Shown: positions 30,688 through 38,187 of the stretch, piece by piece | How positions within the stretch are numbered: the first letter of the stretch is position 1 | Layout: the number at the start of each line of letters is the position of its first letter | Origin: Loktanella sp. 3ANDIMAR09 | Lineage (GTDB): Bacteria; Pseudomonadota; Alphaproteobacteria; Rhodobacterales; Rhodobacteraceae | Direction: 5' to 3' | Length of the DNA stretch: 64,000 nt | NCBI RefSeq assembly: GCF_001420005.1 | Contig: NZ_LJAK01000008.1 | Span: 84,700 to 148,699, forward strand | Notes under the pieces: generated by a model | Told to the model about the DNA's origin: nothing | What the model saw: only the letters and a program-made list of their open reading frames with translations | Databases searched by the model: none | Position numbers and translations under genes: made by a program

Positions 30688-31068
30688 ATGCGTTCCATCT
30701 TCTGCACGATCAGCCTGAGTCTGATGGCCGCGCCGGTTTTGGCCGGACCCTACGATGGGACCTACAAACAAACCGCGAATTCCGAATGCGCGCTGGTCGG
30801 TGTGGATGGCGGCGCGGTGCGGATCGCAGAAGGAATCTTTTACGGTGTCGAGGCCGAATGCCGGATGTCCGACCCGGTCAATGTCCTCGAAATGGATGCG
30901 CTGCTCTACACGATGCAGTGCAGCGGTGAGGACCAGCAATTCACGGAACGCGCGATGGTCATGGACAAGGCCGAAGACGACGGCATCATCATGGTCTGGA
31001 ACGGCTACGCCTTTGTTTATGATCGCTGCAATCCGGATCCTTTTGCCGCCGCACCGCAGGACGAATGA
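30688..31068 (+). CDS. small secreted protein of unknown function
   Basis: The 126-residue product has a signal peptide (cleavage probably after VLAG-P or LA, about residue 19). The mature part has four Cys (in SECALV, AECRM, MQCSG and DRCNP) that could form two disulfides. AAAGGAG lies 9 bases before the ATG at 30688, which decides the start; an upstream in-frame ATG lacks a site. It is separated from the divergent type I exporter by about 200 bases in which I see no gene. It is the last host gene before the prophage, and is intact. Confidence 0.8.
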   Translation: MRSIFCTISLSLMAAPVLAGPYDGTYKQTANSECALVGVDGGAVRIAEGIFYGVEAECRMSDPVNVLEMDALLYTMQCSGEDQQFTERAMVMDKAEDDGIIMVWNGYAFVYDRCNPDPFAAAPQDE

Positions 31069-31096
31069 AGGCCCCTGTTCTGGCAATCGGTATTTG

Positions 31097-31264
31097 TTGT
31101 CTCAGCTGTGGGGGACTGAGACATTTGAGACAAAGCGTCGATCAGGCTGAAGCGTCGTTGGGCCTTTGAAACCAAGGCGGATCGCTGATTGGCGATTATT
31201 TATGGTTTGAGACACAAATGTTCGGATCGCGACGCAAGGGGACGCGACGTTTGAGACACAAACG
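31097..31264. repeat. left-end TGAGACA repeats, probable transposase binding sites (L1-L3 type)
   Basis: The core TTTGAGACA recurs: inverted as TGTCTCA at 31098-31104, CTGAGACA at 31116-31123, TTTGAGACAAAG at 31124-31135, a weak TTTGAAACC at 31165-31173, TTTGAGACACAAA at 31206-31218 and again at 31250-31262. The last two are 44 bases apart, as L2 and L3 are in Mu, and lie about 105 bases after the first sites, like the L1-L2 spacing in Mu. The strongest sites are nearly palindromic (CGTTTGAGACACAAACG). Confidence 0.75.
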
Positions 31265-31279
31265 ATCCCAAATGTTGCG

Positions 31280-31924
31280 TCAGACCAGGGCGCGGCCGAT
31301 CCAGACGACGCGGCCGATGATCTCGAGCTGGGCGAGGTCGGGACCTTCGATGCGTTCGACGGGGTATTCTGGGTTGGACGAGATCAGGTCGATCCGGTCG
31401 CCGCGTTTCGCCAGGCGCTTGATGAACAGCGCATCGCCATAGGACACGGCATAGATGGCGTCGCGGACATCGACCTCTGACGTGTCGATCATGACCAGGT
31501 CGCCATCGCCAAGGGTCGGCACCATACTGTCGCCACGCGCATCGACGATGACCATGCGGTCCGGGTTCCGGCCGCCCAGCTTCTTGGAAAAGAAGTCAGG
31601 CGCAAAGGGGATCGGCGTCAACTCCTCGGCACGGTCCGAAATTGAACCACTACCAGCCGAAAGCTGAACGTCGTAGCGGCGAACTAATTTGGAATGAAGT
31701 GTGCCTTTGCCAGGAGCAGGGCCATGTCGTGGTGTACCAGTGACTAGCCAATCGACTGAGACGCCAGACACCTGCGCCATTTTGGCGAGTACCGAAGCTT
31801 TCGGTTCACTTACTCCGGCCAGATAGTTTCCCAATGTGCGCCGAGGAATGCCGATAGCTTTTGCATAGACCTCACCAGAATTGGCTCGATCCACGCAAAT
31901 TTTGATCCTGTCCGCGAGGTTCAT
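31280..31924 (-). CDS. phage repressor, XRE HTH plus S24 (LexA/CI-like) peptidase
   Basis: The 214-residue protein has an N-terminal helix-turn-helix (about residues 18-50, AIGIPRRTLGNYLAG) and a C-terminal S24 autopeptidase domain. The catalytic pair is visible: Ser133 in GDSMVPTLGDGD and Lys169 in ALFIKRL. A potential Ala90-Gly91 cleavage bond (LSAGSG) precedes it. This suggests RecA-stimulated self-cleavage and SOS induction, unlike the Mu c repressor itself. It is transcribed leftward toward the phage end, opposite to ner, as in Mu. It should bind the inverted repeats between the two genes and keep the transposition operon off. Confidence 0.92.
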   Translation of the reverse strand: MNLADRIKICVDRANSGEVYAKAIGIPRRTLGNYLAGVSEPKASVLAKMAQVSGVSVDWLVTGTPRHGPAPGKGTLHSKLVRRYDVQLSAGSGSISDRAEELTPIPFAPDFFSKKLGGRNPDRMVIVDARGDSMVPTLGDGDLVMIDTSEVDVRDAIYAVSYGDALFIKRLAKRGDRIDLISSNPEYPVERIEGPDLAQLEIIGRVVWIGRALV

Positions 31925-32145
31925 CTTAAATTCCTAACTTGAACGCCAGCGTTCAGCTTTTCGCGCTGCGTTCAGGTTCGAAATAAAGGTAGTTACATCA
32001 GTAACTTAACAAAATACAGGCAGAAAAATGCCTGAATTTGCCCCTATTGAGCCAAAAACAGCTTGATAAGCTAGCCAAAAAGCGCCAACTTCCTCTCATG
32101 TCGTCGTCAAATGTGCGCCCGCCAGCGCCCACCGAAAGGACCAAC
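31925..32145. promoter_or_regulatory. repressor/ner control region with four inverted repeats
   Basis: The 221-base AT-richer gap between divergent repressor and ner genes holds: TGAACGCCAGCGTTCA at 31940-31955; a second GCGTTCAG half-site at 31968-31975, 19 bases after the same octamer at 31949; AGTTAC-4-GTAACT at 31991-32006; CAGGCA-6-TGCCTG at 32017-32034; and AGCTT-3-AAGCT at 32060-32072. These differ in sequence, so more than one regulator (repressor, Ner) probably binds here. Promoters for both directions must lie here, but I cannot place their -10/-35 boxes confidently. Confidence 0.7.
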
Positions 32146-32451
32146 ATGAGCAAGGCAAAACACCCGTGGCACCCGGCTGACGTCCTGTGCGCACTCACGA
32201 AACAAGGCCTGAGCTATGCAGAGGTTGCGCGCCGCCATGACCTGAACAGGTCAGCCGTCGCGAACGCCGCATCGCGTCCGAACTATTCCGCAGAAACCGC
32301 CATCGCATCAGAGCTAGGCGTTCCAGCGCACCAGATTTGGCCGGACCGTTACGATGATCGGGGCCTCCCCCTGCACAAAATGGTCCGACGCCGTCTTAAC
32401 GCACACATGGCCGCGCAGTCACGTCTAATTCGCGACGAGGTGCAGGCATGA
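32146..32451 (+). CDS. ner: Ner-like DNA-binding protein
   Basis: The 101-residue protein matches the Ner/Nlp family: HPADVLCALTKQGLSYAEVARRHDL followed by a recognition helix with NRSAVANAASRP, and the family ending ELGVPAHQIWPDRYD. In Mu, Ner represses both the repressor promoter and the early promoter during lytic growth. The ATG at 32146 follows AAAGGA; the frame opens upstream to 32038 but that extension lies in the operator region. The stop overlaps the next gene by 4 bases, the first link of a long coupled chain. Confidence 0.9.
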   Translation: MSKAKHPWHPADVLCALTKQGLSYAEVARRHDLNRSAVANAASRPNYSAETAIASELGVPAHQIWPDRYDDRGLPLHKMVRRRLNAHMAAQSRLIRDEVQA

Positions 32452-32822
32452 CCAAATCTGGCACCACGTATCAGCGCAACGAGATCAGATCCGGTGACGG
32501 TTCACTGGAGGATCGTGTGATAGGTGCGTCCGTCTGGGCGGCGATCACGTCGATCTGCGATCAGCTGAAGGTCCACCCGTTGTCCGGTCGCATGGCGGTC
32601 ATGCAGGACGCGTTCAATCCGCTTGCCCAGATCGCTGGCAAAGAGGCCGTCGCCATGCTGCGCGCCTGGGCCGACATGGTCGAAGCCTGCCGCTCTGGTG
32701 ACATGAGCCAGCCGCACGTCACGAAGGCAATCAGCGCATACGGCGATGCGGTCGAGGCAATGTTTACCCAGATCGAGATCGCCAATGCCGCACAGCGCGC
32801 CAAGGGTGAGGTGAAGCACTGA
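32448..32822 (+). CDS. phage early protein of unknown function
   Basis: The product is 124 residues, soluble and mostly helical, without recognisable motifs. It lies directly after ner with a 4-base overlap and is followed by a gene starting on its stop codon. It is probably expressed from the early promoter together with the transposition genes. I recognise no family. Confidence 0.7.
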   Translation: MTKSGTTYQRNEIRSGDGSLEDRVIGASVWAAITSICDQLKVHPLSGRMAVMQDAFNPLAQIAGKEAVAMLRAWADMVEACRSGDMSQPHVTKAISAYGDAVEAMFTQIEIANAAQRAKGEVKH

Positions 32823-33094
32823 TGGGACATATCGCATCAAACCCGCGCGTCACGGCCGTGTCATTCCGCGAGGTCGCGTTGAGCGACCATGCCTGTGCCA
32901 ACCCCGGCGATGTCTTGAAGCGGACCGGTCACCTGGCCGTGGTCAAGGCGGACACCGGCTATGAGGTCCGCAATCTGTCCATCGACAAGTTGCGGTACTG
33001 GGGGTGGCATCCGCCATTGGCGCATCGCGAAACGCTGCTGGGGGCGCTGGCTGCCATGGGTCGGCTGCACCTGGGCGCACGGGTGTCGTCATGA
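32822..33094 (+). CDS. phage early protein of unknown function
   Basis: The product is 90 residues, basic, with no membrane segment. It starts on the last base of the preceding stop (TGATG) and overlaps the next start by 4 bases. The first half looks like a small beta-fold (VKADTGYEVRNLSIDKLRYW). No family is recognised. Confidence 0.65.
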   Translation: MGHIASNPRVTAVSFREVALSDHACANPGDVLKRTGHLAVVKADTGYEVRNLSIDKLRYWGWHPPLAHRETLLGALAAMGRLHLGARVSS

Positions 33095-33252
33095 TGAATG
33101 AGGAACACGAGGACCGCCTGAACGACAGCCTGCCGGAACACCCTGAATGGGCGCAGGAGGATCGTGGCCCGATCGGGCTGCATTTTGTCTACGCCATTGT
33201 CGCGATCCTGGTGATTGCGGCGCTGGCCGATGCATTCCTGTTCGGAGGCTGA
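33091..33252 (+). CDS. small single-pass membrane protein
   Basis: The product is 53 residues: an acidic N-terminal 27 residues, then one hydrophobic segment (about 30-50, FVYAIVAILVIAALADAFLF). The ATG at 33091 overlaps the preceding stop (ATGA); the frame is open upstream only as a shadow. A tiny early membrane protein in a Mu-like phage could act in superinfection exclusion or host takeover, but this is a guess from location and topology. Confidence 0.6.
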   Translation: MMNEEHEDRLNDSLPEHPEWAQEDRGPIGLHFVYAIVAILVIAALADAFLFGG

Positions 33253-33255
33253 CCG

Positions 33256-33513
33256 ATGGCGCAGACATCCCCCCAATTCGCCGATTTCGATCGCCACCCG
33301 CATCGCCAGCCGGATGACTGGATTGTCGATGACATCAAATCCGCACTGAACCGCTGCAATTCCGTTGCCGAGGTAAATGCGACTGCCCGGCATTTTGCAA
33401 AAGACGTGCGGGATCTGGAATTGTCGCCAAAAGAAACCGACCGGACAATGGCAATTCAAATTCGTAATTTGGCTGCATATCGCCGGAAGATGATTTCGGA
33501 GGGTGGCAGATGA
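33256..33513 (+). CDS. phage early protein of unknown function
   Basis: The product is 85 residues, charged and helical, without Cys or membrane segments. It starts 3 bases after the small membrane protein and overlaps the next gene by 4 bases. Local base composition around 33440-33490 is noticeably less GC-rich than its neighbours. No family is recognised. Confidence 0.65.
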   Translation: MAQTSPQFADFDRHPHRQPDDWIVDDIKSALNRCNSVAEVNATARHFAKDVRDLELSPKETDRTMAIQIRNLAAYRRKMISEGGR

Positions 33514-33824
33514 ACGCTGTCAGACCCGTCATCCAGCACGCCCTGAAATCCGCGATCACAATCCTAAAGGCCGATCCACCCTTTGCGATCGGCCGCAAAG
33601 GAGGTGCCTACCATGTTATCGACACCCGCACAGACAGCGTCATCCACGAAACAGAAAGCTATTCTGTCGCTGCAGCTCGGATGGGTATTCTTGCCAAGGA
33701 ATTTCGCAGGTCAAAGACGACCCGCGAACGACCATGCATGTGTTGTCAGACCATCATCAAATCCGAGGGCCCGCATCACCGCCTGTGTGACGTCTGTCGT
33801 CGCAAGCGTCCGGGTTTGATCTGA
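33510..33824 (+). CDS. phage early protein with C-terminal zinc-ribbon-like Cys pairs
   Basis: The 104-residue protein ends in a putative zinc knuckle: CMCC, then about 15 residues later CDVC, in a basic context. The N-terminal part is a small alpha/beta region. Nucleic acid or protein binding is plausible. Start overlaps the previous stop by 4 bases and its stop overlaps the next ATG by one base. Homologues with a known role are not recognised. Confidence 0.65.
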   Translation: MNAVRPVIQHALKSAITILKADPPFAIGRKGGAYHVIDTRTDSVIHETESYSVAAARMGILAKEFRRSKTTRERPCMCCQTIIKSEGPHHRLCDVCRRKRPGLI

Positions 33825-34261
33825 TGGCCTATTTCACCCCATCCCAGGGCTGGGCCATGCCTGCCCGCCACCGGCTGCCTGACGGCGTCGCGACAGCACC
33901 TACATTGACAGACCGCATCAGCCTGGTCGTGGCCTGGGCGATAAAGGCCAGCGACCTGGGTCGGGGTGAAATTGCGCGCCGTATGTCGGATTACCTGGGT
34001 GCCCCGGTCAGTGTGCATATGCTGAACGGCTATGCCGCCCAGACGCGGACCGATCACCGGATCACGCTGGAACGGTTCATGGCGCTGATCGCAGCGGTCG
34101 AAATGCCTGAACTGGTCGATTTCGTCGCGCGTCCCGCGGGATGTGCCGTGGTGCCTGACGCCTATGCGGATCTGATCGAATTCGACCTGCTGGAGGCAGA
34201 GTTGCGTGCCCTGCAGGCCGAAAAGGCCGATCGCATCCATCAGCAAAGGCGCTCAGCATGA
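33824..34261 (+). CDS. putative helix-turn-helix phage protein upstream of transposase
   Basis: The 145-residue protein contains a segment resembling a helix-turn-helix (residues about 45-75: GRGEIARRMSDYLGAPVSVHMLNGYAAQ), followed by an alpha-helical region and a charged C-terminal helix (about 115-140). It ends with a 4-base overlap with the transposase gene, so it is coupled to it. Regulation or assistance of transposition is possible by position only. Confidence 0.65.
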   Translation: MAYFTPSQGWAMPARHRLPDGVATAPTLTDRISLVVAWAIKASDLGRGEIARRMSDYLGAPVSVHMLNGYAAQTRTDHRITLERFMALIAAVEMPELVDFVARPAGCAVVPDAYADLIEFDLLEAELRALQAEKADRIHQQRRSA

Positions 34262-36423
34262 AGGAATGGATGACAGCCGCCGAGATTGCGGCGATGGGCC
34301 TTGAAGGCCTACCTAAATCTACCCAGAAAATCACAGCGCGCGCCCGGCAGGACGAATGGCGCAAGCTGGGGCCCAATCTAGCCCGCAAGCGCGCTGGCCG
34401 CGGTGGCGGCTGGGAATACCACGTCACCTGTCTGCCACCTGCGGCCCTGGCCGACTGGGAACTGCGCCGCGAACGCGCCCTCACCCCTGCGGCCCCCAAG
34501 CCACCGGCTCTGAAGCGCGAGGCCGATCCGGTCACCACCCTGTCGGGCCGTCGTCGCCGGGTCATGGAAGCCCGCGCCCAGGTCCTGATGGAGGTTCAGC
34601 GCCGCGTCATCACCGAAGGCAAGAGCCAACGCCAGGCGATCCTGTCGTTGATCGCGGATTTCAAAAGCGATACCGCCCTGCCTGAACACCAACGCGTGCT
34701 GAGCGCCCCCCTGTTCGACGCGTGCGGCGATGCGAACGACAAGGGGCGTCGCAGTCTAAGCAGGCCCGCGGTCTATCGTTGGATTAAGGAGCAATGCGAG
34801 GGCGGCGTTGCGGCGCTCGCACCACAAAATACGCGTCCTGCCAGCGCCGACGATGCCTGGCCCTGGCTGCCGCGTCTGCTGCGGTTCTATTGCCGCCCGC
34901 AGAAGCCCGCATTGAAGAAAGCCCACGCCGACCTGCTGAAGTCGGGTCTCGTCAATGAGCCGGTCTCCTATGCCCAATGCAAGCGGGCTATTGCATCGCT
35001 ACAAGGGACCGAGCGGTATCTTGACGCCCATCGCGGGCGTGAAGGGGCGAATGCGCTGAAGGCCCGTATGGCGTTCAAGCGCCGCGATACATCGATGCTG
35101 GACCCGACCGCTGTCTACATCGCCGACGGCAAGCTGTTCGACGCCGAGATCGCGCATCCCGTCCACGGCCAGCCGTTCAAGCCAGAGATCACGTCGATCC
35201 TGGACGTGGCCACGCGTCGCTGCGTGGGCTGGAGCCTGTCGCTGGCCGAAAACACCGATGCGGTTGCCGATGCCGTTCGCATGGCGGTCACCGATTGCGG
35301 GATCCCGGCGATTTTCTACTCCGACAATGGTCCGGGTTATCGCAACGCCCGCATGGATGGGCCTGTGCACGGCCTCTGCGCGCGCCTCGGCACCACGACA
35401 AGCCATTCGCTGCCGTACAACAGCCAGGCGCGCGGGATCATCGAGCGGTTCAACGGCTCAGTCTGGAACCCGTTTGCGCAGGAGTTCGACACCTACCTCG
35501 GCGCGCCCATGGATCGCGAGGCGGCCAACGTCATGCACCGCGCAACGCGGCGCGACATTCGCGAAGTCGGGACCAGTCACCGTGTCTGCGGTTGGGAGCT
35601 GTTCATGGAACGGGCCGCTGCTGTTGTCGCGGCCTACAACGATGCACCGCACGATGCCCTGCGGGTCCGCGATCGCGCGACCGGCCGCTGGATCGCGCGC
35701 AGTCCGAACCAGGCATGGGCCGAGGCCGAGGCCGCAGGGTTTGCACCTTTTGTGCCAACCGCAGTCGAGATCGATGATCTGTTCCGGCCTCATATGGAGC
35801 GGACCGCGCGCCGTGGCGAGGTTCAGTTCCTGAGTAACATCTATTTCCACCCGGATTTGCAGCCCTACGACGGCCTCAAGGTTCTGGTGGGGTACGACAT
35901 TCATGATGCGCAGCGTGTCTGGGTGCGTTCGCTCGGCGACGATGGCGAGATGGGCGGTCTGATCTGTGTGGCTGAATATGCCGGGAACAGCACTCATTAC
36001 ATGCCGCGTCCGATGGTCGAAGCCGCCCAGGAGCGCCGCCTGAAGGGTCAGCGTCAGCGGCTTGCGGTCAAGATGCAGGCTGTCGAGGACGCCGCGCGTG
36101 CGCCGCTATTCATCGAACATGCCGCGCCCGAAGAGACATTGCCCGAGGTGTTGCCGCCCGCTGCCGAGCCGGTTCGTGTTCGGCCCCGCGTTGTCGAGCG
36201 CACGCCCGATCCGGACGACGAGGTTATTTCGGAAGATCTGCTGCTGTCAGCTGATCTGCTGAGCGGTCGGATGGAGATGACCGAAGGCCGATACGAATTG
36301 ATGGTCCGTTTCCTGCGCTTTGGCGTGGGCGACAACCTCATGAAGCACGCAGGGTACGACCCCGAGGCCCTGCGCGCGAAAATGCGAACTTTCAAAGAGC
36401 AGAGTGGAGTACCCCCCCCATGA
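34258..36423 (+). CDS. Mu-type transposase A (DDE integrase)
   Basis: The 721-residue transposase cuts and joins the phage ends for replicative transposition. An N-terminal Mu DNA-binding (I-gamma-like) domain lies at about 5-60, followed by end-binding helical domains. The rve catalytic core has D290 (YIADGKLFD), D356 (YSDNGPGYRN) and E396 (GIIERFNG), then a Mu transposase C-terminal beta-barrel (about 540-610). The C-terminal region, which in Mu contacts MuB and ClpX, is Pro- and Glu-rich here. The gene ends in a run of eight C just before the stop; a -1 slip there enters the MuB frame. Confidence 0.95.
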   Translation: MKEWMTAAEIAAMGLEGLPKSTQKITARARQDEWRKLGPNLARKRAGRGGGWEYHVTCLPPAALADWELRRERALTPAAPKPPALKREADPVTTLSGRRRRVMEARAQVLMEVQRRVITEGKSQRQAILSLIADFKSDTALPEHQRVLSAPLFDACGDANDKGRRSLSRPAVYRWIKEQCEGGVAALAPQNTRPASADDAWPWLPRLLRFYCRPQKPALKKAHADLLKSGLVNEPVSYAQCKRAIASLQGTERYLDAHRGREGANALKARMAFKRRDTSMLDPTAVYIADGKLFDAEIAHPVHGQPFKPEITSILDVATRRCVGWSLSLAENTDAVADAVRMAVTDCGIPAIFYSDNGPGYRNARMDGPVHGLCARLGTTTSHSLPYNSQARGIIERFNGSVWNPFAQEFDTYLGAPMDREAANVMHRATRRDIREVGTSHRVCGWELFMERAAAVVAAYNDAPHDALRVRDRATGRWIARSPNQAWAEAEAAGFAPFVPTAVEIDDLFRPHMERTARRGEVQFLSNIYFHPDLQPYDGLKVLVGYDIHDAQRVWVRSLGDDGEMGGLICVAEYAGNSTHYMPRPMVEAAQERRLKGQRQRLAVKMQAVEDAARAPLFIEHAAPEETLPEVLPPAAEPVRVRPRVVERTPDPDDEVISEDLLLSADLLSGRMEMTEGRYELMVRFLRFGVGDNLMKHAGYDPEALRAKMRTFKEQSGVPPP

Positions 36424-37193
36424 CAAATAGCTTCGTCCAGACGAAGAACTGGCAAAGGTTTCAGGATGGCCTGCGCGGGTTGAATACGCGCGGTGCAGAG
36501 GAATGCCGCCTCGTCGTGATCGACGGCAAGCCCGGCCTCGGCAAGACCACGATCCTGAGCCGCTGGGCCGTCCAAGAACGGTGCGTGTATCTGCGCGCCA
36601 AGTCCGAATGGACGCCTTACTGGCTGCTGGGCGAAATCCTGACCGAATGCCAGGAGGCACTGCCGCACGGGCAGGAAAAGCGGATGAACGCGGTTCTGGC
36701 AACGCTGAGTCGCCAGGCACAATCTGCTGACATGGCCAAGCGGCAATTCGCCGTGGTCATCGACGAAGCCGATCACGTCGCCAAGAAGGCGTCGATGGTC
36801 GAGCTGATCCGCGACATCACTGATCTGGCGGCTGTTCCGGTCATCCTGGTCGGCATGGGCACGATCCGTGACCAGCTCAAGCGGTTTCCGCAGGTCAGCA
36901 GCCGGGTCTCTCGCTATGTTGGGTTCCGGCCTGCGGATGTGGACGATGTGCGTCGCTTCCTGAACGAACGTTGCCGGGTCAAGATTGCCGATGATCTCGT
37001 GTACTTCGTTCACAAGGCGACTGGTGGTTACAATCGCGAGCTGATGGAGGCGATCGTATCGCTGGACGAAGTTGCGATGCGCAACCCGCCTGCCGATCCG
37101 GAGATAGGCCTGACACTGGCCGAGATGGATGGTCGCCAGCTGATCAACGACCGCGCGACCAGCCAGCCGATCATCGTCCGGGGTGCAGTTTGA
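36420..37193 (+). CDS. MuB-type AAA+ ATPase for target DNA selection
   Basis: The 257-residue ATPase has Walker A GKPGLGKTT (residues 36-44) and Walker B FAVVIDEAD (110-118), followed by the sensor I region VILVGMGT. MuB binds DNA as an ATP-dependent filament, delivers target DNA to MuA and gives target immunity. The Mu protein has about 312 residues with an N-terminal helix-turn-helix that seems absent here. GGAG lies about 10 bases upstream, across the C8 run. It overlaps MuA by 4 bases and the next gene by one. Confidence 0.92.
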   Translation: MTNSFVQTKNWQRFQDGLRGLNTRGAEECRLVVIDGKPGLGKTTILSRWAVQERCVYLRAKSEWTPYWLLGEILTECQEALPHGQEKRMNAVLATLSRQAQSADMAKRQFAVVIDEADHVAKKASMVELIRDITDLAAVPVILVGMGTIRDQLKRFPQVSSRVSRYVGFRPADVDDVRRFLNERCRVKIADDLVYFVHKATGGYNRELMEAIVSLDEVAMRNPPADPEIGLTLAEMDGRQLINDRATSQPIIVRGAV

Positions 37194-37810
37194 TGGCTCG
37201 GACCAAGGAACGCATCATGCTGGAGGCGATCGCCGCGATGGAGCAATCCGGGTGTACGCTTGTGCGTGCGGATGAACCTGGCATCGCGCATGATTTCAGC
37301 AAGGATAACGCGCAGTCGCTGGCCCGAAAGCTGGTCGGCAAAGGGCTCATAATACGCAGGGGCAGAGGGCGGTATCGTCTGTCTGCGGCTGGTCACCGGG
37401 CCCTGGCAGTCCCGGGTGCGACGCTCGATCCGATGTTGACCTGTCAGCGTGAAAAGCCGCGGCGCGGTATCGACCCTTTGCCCTATGAGCGCGCCTGGAA
37501 GGCGATCCGTATCCAACGTCGCTTCACCCATGCGTCCATCATGACGGTTGTCAGCACGCCAGCCAGCCCAGCAAATCCGCGCAACATTCGCGGGTATATC
37601 GCGGGGCTGGTGGCAGCAGGCTATGTGCGGGTCGTCTACCGTCCGGGGCGTGCCTCGGTGACCGGTGGCAGCTCACCGCGCCAATACGCGCTGGTTGAAG
37701 ACACCGGATCTGCCGCCCCGGCCGTTCGGCGTGCATCGGGCGTTCTTCATGATCCCAATCTTAAGCGGGACATTCCCCTCACACCCGCACCTGAACGGGA
37801 GGACGCATGA
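37193..37810 (+). CDS. phage protein with winged-helix domains
   Basis: The 205-residue protein has two probable winged-helix units: residues about 5-70 (ending KGLIIRRGRGRYRLSAAG) and about 95-160 (ending AAGYVRVVYRPGR). Both have the helix-helix-helix-wing pattern with basic wings, so DNA binding is likely. It begins on the last base of the MuB stop codon, and the MuB-type protein here lacks the usual N-terminal DNA-binding domain, so it may help MuB or regulate the operon; this is inference. No named family is recognised. Confidence 0.65.
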   Translation: MARTKERIMLEAIAAMEQSGCTLVRADEPGIAHDFSKDNAQSLARKLVGKGLIIRRGRGRYRLSAAGHRALAVPGATLDPMLTCQREKPRRGIDPLPYERAWKAIRIQRRFTHASIMTVVSTPASPANPRNIRGYIAGLVAAGYVRVVYRPGRASVTGGSSPRQYALVEDTGSAAPAVRRASGVLHDPNLKRDIPLTPAPEREDA

Positions 37811-38187
37811 TGGCCAAGCGCGCGCGTCCCGCCCCGAAATTCGCCATCCTGCCGGACGATCCGGACTGGCTGCGGCAGCTGAAGGACGAATGCATCCGTA
37901 CCTCGATCCAGGAGGCAGCCGACCGCCTGGGATTTGGTCGGACCACTGTCAGCCTTGTCGTGCATGGCAAGTATCCGGCGCCGACCACGAACGTGGAAAA
38001 CCGGGTGATCGAGATATTCGGCGGCCTGGTGCCCTGCCCGCACCTGAAGCGGTCCATCACCGCAGACGAATGCAAGCGCGCCTCGATCGGCGCGATGCCC
38101 ACCAACAGCTCTGACAGATTGCGCCATTGGACGGCCTGTCAGACCTGCCCTCTCAATCCAGCGAAAGTAAAGGAACTGACCCAATGA
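37807..38187 (+). CDS. phage helix-turn-helix protein with C-terminal Cys motif
   Basis: The 126-residue protein has a helix-turn-helix (about 32-58, EAADRLGFGRTTVSLVVHG), resembling LacI/XRE-type DNA readers. The C-terminal part has four Cys (PCPH, DECK, TACQTCP) that may bind a zinc ion. It overlaps both neighbours by 4 bases. It may be a regulator of middle transcription, but I know no characterised homologue. Confidence 0.65.
   Translation: MMAKRARPAPKFAILPDDPDWLRQLKDECIRTSIQEAADRLGFGRTTVSLVVHGKYPAPTTNVENRVIEIFGGLVPCPHLKRSITADECKRASIGAMPTNSSDRLRHWTACQTCPLNPAKVKELTQ

Noticed and set aside
31075..31110. Exact left terminus of the prophage (candidate 5'-TG at 31081, 31095 or 31107)
   Set aside because: Without the right end and target duplication the base cannot be chosen, so only a range is given.
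32038..32145. N-terminal extension of Ner from an upstream ATG
   Set aside because: Lies in the operator region; family proteins start at the downstream ATG, which has AAAGGA.
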